Assembly: GCA_037176905.1 (NCBI GenBank)
Contig: JBBBWG010029710.1
Coordinates: forward strand, 4,162-51,931
Direction: 5' to 3'
From: Azolla pinnata
Taxonomy: Eukaryota; Streptophyta; Polypodiopsida; Salviniales; Salviniaceae
DNA: 47,770 bases
Below the pieces are notes generated by a model. The model was given only the letters and a program-made list of their open reading frames with translations. It was not told the DNA's origin and did no database searches. Both the position numbers and the translations under genes were made by a program. How positions within the stretch are numbered: position 1 is the stretch's first letter; each line of letters begins with the position of its first letter. Of this stretch, positions 32,879 to 43,482 are shown one piece after another.

Positions 32879-35800
32879 CTAGCTCGAGGAAGCGGTGGTG
32901 GCGGAAGCGGTGGTGGAGGAGGAGAAGGTTTTGAGGATGGTCTGGCATTCGGGCGCGAGGTAAGGGGAGAGATCGCCGCCGACGCCGCCGACGACGAGCT
33001 CGGAAGCGGGGCCGTGGAAGAGCTTGCGGGCGCGGGAGGCGATGCTGGGGTGCGGGTGGATAGCGCCGATCTTGTGCAAGCGCTCCGGAGCTCCAGGCTT
33101 GCGGCTCAGCGGAATGCAGACCATGAGGACGCAGGTCGAGTTCTTCTTGGTGGGCACTTCGCTGTTGCCGAGCAGAACCAGGGTGATGTCGGAGATGGGC
33201 ACTTCCCGGCTCGGTTCGTAGCCCTTGAAGTTGTGGATCCCTGGGGCCGCGACCATCATGCCTCCCTGCCACCCGCGGTGATCTGCATCGCCGTAGTAGG
33301 CGTGGATCGGCAGGTTCTCGGCGATCTCGCTGTCGTGCAACAGCTTGATCGACTGGTGCCCCACGTCGAGCGCGTACTTCACCCCGCCCTCCCCGTCGGC
33401 GAGCTTGCGCAGCGATCCCCTTGCCGTCTGCGCTGACATTACCAGCGCCCCGTCGTCCTCCACTCCCGTCACCTTCGCCAGGTAATCCTTCACCAGCACG
33501 TAGCTCTCCGAGAAGTACCTGCGGTCATCGATCGAACATCTGAGAAACGGAAGAAACGAAAAAGAAAAACTCTTATACCCGTATGGAAGAAAAACTCTCC
33601 GACATGCGCATCGGCAGCTTCTGTTACTCTGGGGGAGGGGGGGGGCGCTGGTATCATGGGGGGACACTGATGGTATTTTGGATTCGTCTTCAGTCCTTCG
33701 CTCGACGGCGGTTGGTTTGGTTTTTAATCGCCCTTAATAATCCCTTCTTTTCTCTCTGGTCTGCTCTCTGATACTTCTCATCATTGGTCGAATTTTGGCC
33801 AGCTCGATCGACACCTTTTGTTACCCTGGGGTATCATGGGACATAAATGGTATTTTGGATTCGTCTTCAGTCCTTCGCTCGAGGGTGATTGATGTGGTTT
33901 TAATCACCCTCTGATATGTTCTCTGATACTTCCCATCACTAGCAGAATTCTAGCCGACTCAAGTGCGCCAGTACCAGCTCAACGCAGTACCAGAAGAACC
34001 ATGCTTGATACTGCTTGAGGTCAACGACATAGAAGGAATGTGGCGAGAGAGAGAGAGAGAGATTGGATGTTTACCGGCGGAATTGAGCTCGGCTCGTGTC
34101 GGGGTCCGCGAAGAGGTCGGGCGCCCACGAGATTCCCGCCACCTCGTACCCTTCGTACTCGGCGGCGCACAGATTGATGAGGAGCTGCGACACGTGCTCT
34201 TGCGTGTGCATGAGCTTGGCCAACGCAACGAGCTGGATGTCCACCGTCTTTCCTGTCAGGGCGAAACCGTCGAGGAAGCGTTAGAGAGCACCAAACGTTA
34301 TCTGGTCTGGCAACCGACCGCTAGGTCGGAATGCGCACTCAGGAAGATCCGGGACGAATAGAGTTCGCAGCAATTGATTCTAGTTTGATGGGCGGGGCGA
34401 GGTGACTGGTTCTTCTGTTTGATGGTGGGTCAAGATCTATGTCACGGGCAGATACAGACGAGCAGGACAGAGCTAGGTAAAGGGCGAAAGAAATAAGTGA
34501 GAAATAAAAGATAGACGAAGCTGAGAATTGATTGTAGTTTGATGGGAGGGCCAAGGGGACTGGTTTTTCTGTTTGATGGTGGGGCAAGATCTATGTCACG
34601 GGCAGATATAAAAGAGCAGAACAGAGCTAGGTAAAGGGCGGAAGAAATAAGCGAGAAATAGATGATAGGCGAAAAAACTGAGTATTGATTCCAGTTTGAT
34701 GGGTGGATCAAGGGGACTGGTTTTTCTATTTTATGGTGGGTTAGTCACGGGCAGATACAGAAGAGCAGAACAGTGCTAGGTAAAGGGCAAAACAAATAAG
34801 TGTGAAATAGAAGATAGACGAAGCTGAGTATTGATTTCTGTAACTGGCGTTGTTCACCTTGATTGAGATCAAGGTGAACGAACCCCCTGTAGAGGACAAA
34901 AATATCCGACGCCCTGAACCCTCAACCATAAACTCTCAACCCTAAACCCTAAGCAGAGCCCAATTTGTCGGATCACGGGGTGAAGCGGCAGAGAAAGAAG
35001 GTAGAGCAGCGAGAAGCAGAGACCTGTCTCGAGCGAGTAGTCGCCTTTGAAGCCGATGAGGCCGAGGATGCCGAGGATGCGGTCCTCCTCGGACGACGCG
35101 TAGCGGACGCGGATCTGCTTCACGAGGGTCTCCATGTGGATGTCGTCGACGCCCGACGCGATCTCGCCGAACGCCTCGTAGAAGTCCTCGAAGAGCTGGA
35201 CGGAGGCGTCCTTGAAGCCGTGGACGTGGGCGTGGAGGAGGGTGCCCATCATCTCGAAGTAGGCCATGCCGCCGAGGAAGTAGAGGTCGGTGCCGGAAGC
35301 GGCCTTGCGGCGGCTGAAGTCGCCGAGGGCGCCGGTGTAGGTCCCCGCGGGGATCAGCGAGTTGACGGAGAGGTCGTCGGCGCTGTCCCAGTCGATCCAC
35401 GCGCGATCCTCGTCGTGCGACTCGGGATCGCTCGAGATGAACTCGATCACATCGTCGCCGTACTTCTCGACGAGGAAGTAGAGCTTCTCGGGGAGGATGT
35501 ACTCCTGCAGAGTCCAGACGCGCGAGAACCAGCGCGGCAGCGCGTTGCCGGCCGTGAGCCCCTTGAAGCCGTCGGGCGATCCGATGCCGTGGGGCGCGAC
35601 GTAGCACGCGTTGCTCAGGCCGTAGAAGCCGCCCATGTAGTGCATCTCGGACGCCATCTCGACGGCGTCGTACTGGTTGATGCAGACGCCGTCGAGCCAG
35701 AGTCGGCGCGCCCCGTCGTCGCGCAGATAGCGCAGGAACTCGAACACCGCCGCGTGGTACGACTTGCCCGAGAAGTCCGCCGCGCCGATCGTCTCCATGT

Positions 35801-36035
35801 AGGTCGTGCCCTCCGGGTCCGAGCCGCGCGTCCAGCCGATCCCCGCCAGCAGCTCGCTGCAGTCCTTGACCAGCTGCCGGAACGCGTCCGTCCACGTGTG
35901 CGAAACGACGTGGAAGTCCCAGCTCGTCGGCACCGCGAACTTGAACGCCTTCCCGCTCGCCAGCGTCGCCTCCAGGTCCAGCACCCGCTTCGGGTACACC
36001 GTGTCGTTCCGGTAGATTTCCTCCTTCTTCACCAT
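32879..36035 (-). CDS. HET (heterokaryon incompatibility) domain protein
   Basis: Three exons on the minus strand join in phase: 36035-35024, 34252-34075 and 33518-32879, giving 609 aa. Introns are 771 and 556 bp and GT-AG. The HET domain spans about 42-190 with its three hallmark blocks: HVVSHTW (42-48), WLDGVCINQYD (113-123) followed by MGGFYGLSNACYV, and RVWTLQEYILP (172-182). Exon 2 adds GISWAPDLF (377-385), like the 'SW.PD' stretch after the HET domain in fungal proteins. The rest matches no domain known to me. In filamentous fungi HET proteins trigger cell death on non-self recognition; HET-domain genes have been reported in mosses and other seed-free plants, with horizontal transfer from fungi suggested. 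The coding exons are strikingly GC-rich against AT-rich surroundings, yet the introns contain repeats of local type. The start is the first ATG of the frame; the assembly gap 30 bp upstream leaves room for an unseen 5' exon. Function in the plant is unknown. Confidence 0.85.
33655..33950. repeat. ~177-bp duplication in HET-gene intron 2
   Basis: GGTATTTTGGATTCGTCTTC and AGTCCTTCGCTCGA occur at about 33671-33707 and again at about 33849-33884. Both copies are preceded by TATCATGG and followed by a TGATACTTC(T/C)CATCA segment. The repeat is purely intronic. A short (GA)n run follows at 34046-34062. Confidence 0.75.
34372..34845. repeat. Three-copy ~155-bp tandem repeat in HET-gene intron 1
   Basis: GTTTGATGGG anchors recur at 34383, 34539 and 34694. 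Each unit carries TCACGGGCAGATA, AGAGCTAGGTAAAGGGC (or GTGCTAGGTAAAGGGC) and GAAATAGAAGATAGACGAAG-like segments. The repeat fills most of the intron and is well conserved between copies. Confidence 0.88.
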
Positions 36036-36064
36036 CTTTCCGTGCCGCCGCTCGCGTCTCGCTC

Positions 36065-36164
36065 NNNNNNNNNNNNNNNNNNNNNNNNNNNNNNNNNNNN
36101 NNNNNNNNNNNNNNNNNNNNNNNNNNNNNNNNNNNNNNNNNNNNNNNNNNNNNNNNNNNNNNNN
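36065..36164. other. Assembly gap (100 N)
   Basis: A run of exactly 100 N, the conventional length for a gap of unknown size. It lies 30 bp upstream of the HET-gene start, so the promoter or a first exon of that gene may be missing. Confidence 1.
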
Positions 36165-37310
36165 CCAGCTGCGAGATCTCTGATAACACCAAACCAGAGA
36201 GACCAGAGCAGAACAGAGCTAGGATTAGACTAGAGCAGAGCAGAGCAGAGCCGGGACTAGTGTTGTCCAGAGCCTGACGACCAGACGAGACTATAGAGCA
36301 GAGCAGAACAAAGCTAGGACTAGTCCCAGACTAGACCCCGACCAATGTTGGCGACAATTGGGAGCAATCGACGATGGGCGATAAGTTTGGTTTGCCCCGC
36401 GGCTTTTTATAGCCAGACCTCGATCCCATCCTCTCCGAATCGATCACATGCTCACAAGGTAGTGGGTTGTTACACTTCATCGGGCGCCCAACCTTATCAC
36501 CATCTGTCACTTGTCAGCTTGTCTTTGCTTGCCTGCCTGTCTTTGTCGACGCCTACTTCTTCTTCTTCTTCTTCTTTTTTCTATTGTAAAGGAAAGGTTC
36601 ATCATGTCCTTTGCATCTCTCTGCACAAAGGCCAAGGACAACGATGCCCTCCGAAATATCTCCTCACATGTCCTAATGCTCTTCTGTCCGTACTCGGCTT
36701 CAGATGAGATAAGATCAGGGACCTGATACGATCTTTACTCCCTCCCTGTCTTACTCGTAAAATGTACATTTGTATTAAAACAACATGGCAATATGAAAAA
36801 AAAAGCCCTCTTTGTACGTGTACGTTTTGTCTTATCAACCTCGCTAGTTGAAAGGCTGGCATGAAGCGTGGTAAAATTTATTTTATTTTTAGATGAACTT
36901 CGTTGTATAGGCATTGGAATATTATTTTTGTAATCGTCATTGTACTCTTATAAATGAGTGGATACACAAACATTATTGTACGCTTTGGCTCATAGTTGAT
37001 ATTGGCCTAAGCAAACAGACGTTAATATATCTTTCTTTCTTTTTGCGACAAGCTTGCTGTGTGTACTGACTCCCCGTACAAGCTGCCCAGATGAGTCCAT
37101 CAATGCTTTGTGTACTCGATCCTGTACAGCTCCTGGCATGTGCTTCAAGGCTCCCCTACACAGCACTGACCTTATCAAGTTTTCTAAGTTCCTCACCATC
37201 CCTTGCAAGAAATCTTGATCCAAATATCTTTAGATACAATGCTCCAATTGGGGTGAATCGGTTTGAGAGGCTGCCTAGAATCACTTTACTCTTTCGATCC
37301 GTGAGTTAAC
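36165..37310. other. Region upstream of HET gene; (AGAGC)n and other short repeats
   Basis: At 36200-36320 short runs of AGAGCAGAGCAGA and AGCTAGGACTAG variants repeat. A (TTC)n tract lies at about 36557-36575. The rest is unremarkable, with no supported gene. Confidence 0.5.
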
Positions 37311-37316
37311 TCTTGT

Positions 37317-37582
37317 GTGAAAAGAATCAGTGAACATTACTTCCCTTGGACTTGAACCCAAGATCTCTTACCACATCATGGGTAAGCCTAACAATTGAAG
37401 TAACTATACTAGAAAGTTTGAAAGTTCTTTCTAAATATAATAATCAATATATCATGAAAAAGTAACCTTTAATATTTTATGTCATGATTAGTTATTTTAA
37501 TGATTACACTTATTCATTATGTAGTAAGAGATCTTGGGTTCAAGTCTAGGGAAGCGGTGTTCACTAATTCTTTATATTGTGT
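37317..37582. repeat. Inverted repeat with ~75-bp arms (foldback/MITE-like)
   Basis: The left arm, about 37325-37390, contains CAGTGAACA, ACTTGAACCCAAGATCTCTT and ACCACATCATGGGTAAG. The right arm, about 37503-37578, contains the reverse complements ATTATGTAGTAAGAGATCTT, GGGTTCAAGT and TGTTCACTAATTC. The loop is about 110 bp and AT-rich. The right arm includes GGTTCAAGTCT, close to the pol III B-box consensus GGTTCGANTCC, so a tRNA-related origin is conceivable. Confidence 0.75.
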
Positions 37583-39280
37583 TACAAGTTATTACGAGAT
37601 TGGCAACTTCCAGTTGTGCAATGTTCGTGTCTATATGTGCGTGAATCAGTGGAGGTGTGAAAATGGCAGAGGTCGAGGGGCGGAAGCCCGTGGTAAATAG
37701 AAGCTTTGCACAAACAAAAAAAGGACACGAGAGGTTGGTCTTGAGCCCTTGAAACAAACTTCCAGACCATTTCGACGTATGACGTTTACAAATGTTTTCT
37801 CTATCGTTCATAGTATATGTACACCGATAATCACAAAAAGGGTCCAATAGTTCATGGTATTTTCGAGGCGCCCGGTAGAAAAACAAAGCCCATTTATCCG
37901 GAACGGAGAAGGGGGCCATTTTCGTAGTTACGAGAAACTAAGGCGTTACATGCTTCCATTTTCTGCAAAGGACACCCTCCGCATCGGAAAAAGAATTCCT
38001 TGTAGGAATCGAAGGGTAAGATTCAAGGGGGCCCAGTGCTGTCATTGCTTTTTCTAAAGTCTAGAGATTATGGACTTAGATGTTTTTCACCCTCTGTAAT
38101 TAGGGCGCTATTAGAGAGGAATGAGCGTAGAGTTTAGGTATTAGCTATGGTATGATACATGATTGTTTGAGATTGTTATCGGTTGGTTCCAGGGCACGAA
38201 GGAGTTGCTTGTATCTTCTCATTTGTTATGACAAAAATGACAAACAAAGTTTGCGCTCACGCTTCAATCGATTGTGTCGATTGGAGGGGTTAAAAGAAGT
38301 GAGCGATTTCGATCAGTGGACAATCTCATAGACTGTTTCGACTTCGTTGTGATGCAAAGATTATTTCATATCCCATCCAATCGTAAAGTTATTGACTTGC
38401 TCTCCTGCTTTGCACGAGCATAATCGCTGTTTTGTGCCCCCCCTGGTTGCACTACTCTAGGACTCTTGCAACTAGGTCCTCTTTCTTGTCTCTTTGTATG
38501 TTTCCATTCAGCTTACGCACATGTGCTTGTGTGTGTTTGTATATGTATGTTACGGCTAACTTGGTCATAAACGACCTTTCATAATATCAACTCAAGTCAT
38601 ACATAATGATCCACCTATCAGTCAATTAGTTTTTATTACAGCTGGACCTCTTGTGTTGTACCCTTGAATGTTAGAGAGGCTAGATCTAATTGTAAGCAAT
38701 GAATAAAAGAGAGACGCGAGAGTTATGAAACGGAAAAAGGCTTACCCCGATCACCAGTTTGATCATACAATAGTGAGAGACAGATCAGCTTGTCCATCTG
38801 TGCCTCGTAACCTAACGCGGATGATCACAGATCATACGAAATACGTTCACTCATCAACAGTTTCGTGGACAATACGTAACTACAAAATATCGACGAAAAG
38901 GAGAACTCATCCGTCATTGCAGGGTTCTTTTTTTTCGATATGCAGGGCCGCCGATTCAAAGTTTCCACCGACACTGCTGATGATCGTGTAGACAAGACAT
39001 CGACGTCTGTGTTAGTCCGTTATAACCTGTCGATACACGCCGCGAAAATCGGTCGATGCTCGAACATCTTGACAATCGATCGATGGGCGATAATGAAGAT
39101 TTTAGTACTAGCGACTAATGTGCATGGGATTAACCGTCCATGCGTCGAAGTCCGATCTTTTGTCTCAGGCAGCAGTCTCTGCTTCCCGACATATGCATAC
39201 ACGGTGGTTAGTTGCGCATCGTGCGTGGCATGTCGTTTGCTCGCTTGCTCGATGTCGATCGGCTGGTACGAGATCTGATG
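37583..39280. other. Intergenic, no gene recognised
   Basis: Mixed AT-rich DNA. A few frames of 60-115 codons are open on either strand but show neither family resemblance nor splice partners. CGATCGATGGGCG and TCGATGCTCG motifs begin near 39050, foreshadowing the minisatellite that follows. Confidence 0.45.
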
Positions 39281-39289
39281 GGAGACTGC

Positions 39290-39870
39290 ACTCGGTCGAC
39301 CGATACAAGATTCGATTCGAGACCATATTTCGGGCCGCGGCCGATTACAAGGGTTCGATCGAGGCCGTATTCAATCGTTCGATACAAGAATTCATTCAAC
39401 TGAGACAGGATTCGATGGACCAATACAAGATTTGATCGACCGAGACAGGACTCGATCAGCCGACACATTATTCGATCAATTGATCGATCGATGCAGGATT
39501 GGATCGAGACCGTATTCGGCCGATCGATACAGGAATTGGACCAATGCAGGATTGGATCGGTCGATGCAAGATTGGATCGAGAGCGCATTCGATCGATCGA
39601 TACAGGATTCGATCGATCGATGCAGGATTTGATCGATCGATCAATGCAGGATTGCCCTATTCGGCCGATCGATACAGGAATTGGACCAATGCAGGATTGG
39701 ATCGATCGATGCAAGATTGGATCGAGACTGAATTCGATCAATCGATACAAGAATTCCATCGATCGATACAAGATTTCGATCGAGACCGTATCTGATCGAT
39801 CGATCGATCGATACAGGAATTCGATCGATCGATCGATCGATACAGGAATTCGATTGGGTGACTGAAAACA
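39290..39870. repeat. CGATCGAT-based minisatellite upstream of RABD2
   Basis: Units of about 16-17 bp, TCGATCGATACAGGATT and TCGATCGATGCAAGATTGGA, repeat with variants for nearly 600 bp and end in (GATC)4-5 runs at about 39796 and 39826. A larger block, GGCCGATCGATACAGGAATT plus GGACCAATGCAGGATTGG, occurs at about 39518 and again at about 39662. The sequence is dense in CpG and in the GATC palindrome. Long open frames here on both strands (Ser-Ile-Asp-Arg repeats) follow from the unit. Confidence 0.88.
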
Positions 39871-39923
39871 AGTGTTTTTTGCTCGTGGTTCGAGTCCACG
39901 TCCAAATTCAGAACCAAAATTGA

Positions 39924-40046
39924 AGAAGACGAAGACGAAGAAGAAGAAGAAGAAGAAGAAGAAGAAGATCGCCATCGCTCTCCTCCTTCTTCGATCGCCA
40001 TCGCTCTTCTTCTTCTTCTTCTTCTGCTGCTGCTGCTGCTGCTGCC
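39924..40046. repeat. Trinucleotide repeats (GAA)n, (CTT)n, (CTG)n in the RABD2 leader
   Basis: (GAA/GAC)n lies at about 39924-39967, (CTT)n at about 40004-40024 and (CTG)n with six to seven units at about 40024-40045. The last is about 80 bp before the RABD2 start codon and probably within its 5' UTR. A (CT)n run of about 17 units at 40152-40187 lies just inside intron 1. Confidence 0.8.
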
Positions 40047-40124
40047 TTCCTGCTCCTGCTCCTGCTCGAGCCCGCGCCTCCGTCTGTGCCAAGATCCGCG
40101 TCTTCTGAACGGTTTCCTTTCGCC

Positions 40125-40147
40125 ATGAATCCTGAATAGTAAGCTCT

Positions 40148-40188
<41 letters not shown>

Positions 40189-43100
40189 GCACGCACACAC
40201 GTTTTCTTCGGGCCCTTCCACGCTTCCTCGCCGCGGATCGAGCGTCCCTTTCGTTCCGTGTTCTGGTTTTCTTCGGCTCCCTCGCCTCCCGATCTGGTTT
40301 CTCTGATCAACAATCGTGCCCCCCGAAGCTCCCCCTGGAAATGATCGCCCGGCTGCTTCTCGCACGGGGCGCGTTCTCAGCTTCTTTCTGCGCGCAGTCC
40401 CTGCAGATCTTATCTGAGTGTCACAACATTTTGGTCTCGAAAGGAACTCTTCATACGAAAGCAAGAGTTCCTTCTCTCCTCGCGCGCGCGTCTTTCTTCT
40501 GCCACGATGGCACCCTTCGCTGCACAATCCTTCTGCTGTTTCTGAAACTCTAGAAAAGTGCCATTTCTTTCCCGTCTGCTTCTGTAACGGATGGAATCGG
40601 GTTGTTTTATCGGATCTGTCGGTGAGGCCTCGAATGCGTTTGGGTTTCTTCTTTGTCAAAACCATTGCTGTACGGAATTCGCAGAAAAGAACTAGCTTCT
40701 CGTTTTGAACATTCCTTGGTCAGAAACAAATCTTCAAAGAATCCAATTCTTGTGTAAGATCTACTTCTGTTGAAGGTAGCCTCAACAGATCTAGCCATAT
40801 GGAGCTTATTTCGCCGTGCGTGACCTTCATACTATCTACTAATCTGGATACTTTTTGAAAATCCCAGAAGATTAGCATTTGCACTTCAGTTTATCATTTA
40901 TTCCCTTATCTTCTCTTTGGGAAAAGCTAGAAAATAGTAGTGTTTGATTCTCTATACAGAGATGTGTGCATCTGTGTCAGATCCAGCGAAAATAGTGTTT
41001 AAGTATATCTAGTAAGTCATAAAATGTGCAGAACTTCCGTTTATACATGATCACATGGAAAATCATTTAACAAAGCTCTTTCATTTCCACAATGTTTGTC
41101 ATCGCCTTGATCACTTTCCTGATAAATATCTGACTATCTCAAAGCCCAAAGGAAAATCTTCCTTCCTTCATTGCGTCTCTCCAATCATGAACAGTTGCTC
41201 ACTGCTGTGTACAAATAGCAAAGCTGAAGGAACTTTGCTCATCCTTGTGCCACATGGTGTGATTTCTATCGTGTTCTGTTGTTGCAAATTGAAAAATATG
41301 CCTTATCCTTCGCCGACTACTACACTGCTCACAAAATCTCAGTGCCTGTGTATGTAAGCTTTAGGTTGCCCAATCGTACCCCCAATTTTCCTTGACAAAT
41401 CGATATTTTTGTTTCGTTGGACTTGCATATGAATTGTGCGTATGATCTGTCTTCTGGATCATGATCCGGGGCATAGTCTGTGTTTTGTAATTTGTAATCC
41501 TGAATCAGAGAGCTAAATCCTGAAGGAAACGAAGGTTTTATAAATCTTTCAGTGATTATCTTTTCAAGCTCTTGCTCATTGGAGATTCTGGTGTTGGGAA
41601 GTCATGCCTTTTGCTTCGTTTTGCGGTAAGATGGTGCCTGTTCTTTTATTACTAGGAGATGAATGAATGATAATGAATGCTTGTGCCCAACATCTCTGAA
41701 TTTTAGGCTTAATTTTCAGGATGATTCCTATCTGGAGAGCTACATTAGCACCATCGGTGTTGATTTTGTGAGTCTAACATACTCATCTCTCAAAGATCAA
41801 ACCTAGGTTACTCATTCGTAGAGACAATCACTAATTTCAGGACAATTGTAGTTTGTGTTCATGATGTCTCTAACAGAAAACAATGGACTTGCAGAAAATC
41901 CGAACTGTAGATCTGGACAGCAAGACGATCAAGCTTCAAATAGTGGGTTTTCCCTAATCTTAAACTTTTTAAATGTTGCTAATTGGAGGTCTTACTTGAC
42001 CTTTCCCTCTCCTTGGCTCCTCCTCTGTCAAACTCATCATCATTGTGCTTCATCTCTTTGTCGATTCTGACCAGCTTATTTCATGAGTTTCATGAATGTT
42101 GTTTCATATTTGGAGCTCTATGGATGAATGTTGCACATCTAGACCTGTTTGGTTCATGACAATACCAAATGTTCCTGATGTATTGGCAAAAATTCTTTTC
42201 ACTGGTCATCCACTATGTTTGTGCGTACAATCACATGAATAAATTAGTCCTGTTTTGTGTGACATGAGTAGATAATAGGATCACATTTTCAGATATTCCT
42301 GACATTAATGGGCTGTTTTGGACTTATTTGTAGTAGGTGTTTTTCTTTGCTACCGTTTGCATGCTTTAAGACTGATATGATTTGAGTAATGCTAGTGGGA
42401 TACTGCGGGACAAGAGCGATTCAGGACAATTACAAGTAGCTACTACAGGGGAGCACATGGAATCATTGTATGTGCTAAATATAGGTACACTTTGTGTTCA
42501 CAGATGTAAAGTTTTTTATGATGCAAAAACATTGTGTTCTTTGCAGATTGTTTACGATGTGACAGACCAGGAAAGCTTCAACAATGTGAAGCAATGGTTG
42601 AATGAAATAGACCGGTATGCAAGTGAGAACGTGAACAAATTGCTGGTAGGCAATAAAAATGATTTGACAGCCAAGAAAGTAGTTGCAACTGAGACTGCAA
42701 AGGTAAGAATACTTATTTTCTTACTTCGTTTCTAATTCTTGAGGCCTGGCATTTGTTTTATTCTATTCGGTTATACAGGCCTTTGCTGATGAAATTGGGA
42801 TTCCTTTCTTGGAGACAAGTGCAAAGGATGCTACCAATGTTGAGAATGCCTTCATGACAATGGCAGAGCAAATCAAGAACAGGTAAACTGTGCATTTAGC
42901 AAAAAAGTTTCAGAGATGTTTATCGAGTTATGAAAAGTTAAAGAAAATTATGGGAATGCATACATATTGGAAAATGTTTTGGAAGTTCATGTATATTGAA
43001 AATGTTTGAGGAGCTCAATAAGGTTCTGAAACTGTTAATAAATGAAAATATTTTTTGGAAGTTCTCATATACGATGAATTTGACACACGCACCACTCAAG

Positions 43101-43482
43101 TATATACATCCACATCCACATACATTTACATACAGACAGGCAGTCGGACAGACGTGCGCAACATGTTAAAAAAATTTCCATTGTGCAACGTGAACTAATG
43201 TCAGAAAATATCTCAAGAGTTTGTGTATTTTGTATAAGTTCTTTGGAAACTGCTTGTATATTTATCAATGCTCTTCTATTTTAATCAAGGTTCAAAAGTT
43301 GGGCTCATTTCAGTAGAAAGAAACCTGCTTTCTAGTTTGTTTTGAAACTCTGAACAAACTGATATAACTGGTGCTTATTTCTACTCAGGATGGCCAGTCA
43401 ACCGGCAGCAAACACCAATAAGCCAAAACTTGTCCCAATTAATGGACGACCAGTTCAGCAGACGAGCAGCTGTTGTTCATAA
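40125..43482 (+). CDS. RABD2: RABD2/Rab1-type small GTPase
   Basis: Eight exons join in phase: 40125-40138, 41553-41625, 41720-41767, 41895-41942, 42396-42467, 42547-42702, 42779-42882 and 43389-43482, giving 202 aa. The first exon codes only MNPE plus two bases of Tyr; it was chosen because [20 protein letters not shown] is the invariant Rab1/RABD start. All GTPase boxes are present: P-loop GDSGVGKS (15-22), switch I around [15 protein letters not shown] (63-68), NKND (121-124) and ETSAK (149-153). The C-terminus ends SSCCS, two cysteines for geranylgeranylation but with one trailing residue where flowering-plant RABD2 usually has two. Rab1 GTPases control ER-to-Golgi vesicle transport on the cytosolic face of these membranes. 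The G4 box reads NKND where Arabidopsis RABD2 has NKCD; both fit the NKxD consensus. Intron 1 (1.4 kb) is the longest, as is common for leader-proximal introns in highly expressed plant genes. Confidence 0.96.

Noticed and set aside
34942..36233. 400-codon frames on both strands across the HET exon
   Set aside because: Shadows caused by high GC content; they run through the N gap and are rich in Arg, Glu, Leu and Val. The HET frame has domain support.
37572..37919. Minus-strand frame containing MAPFSVPDKWALFFYRAPRK
   Set aside because: It looked protein-like and possibly organellar at first, but matches nothing I can name and runs into repeat sequence; there is no splice or start support.
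39208..40665. 485-codon minus-strand frame over the RABD2 leader
   Set aside because: Its body is the CGATCGAT minisatellite and trinucleotide runs (Ser-Ile-Asp-Arg, poly-Lys, poly-Phe). It overlaps the RABD2 start on the other strand.
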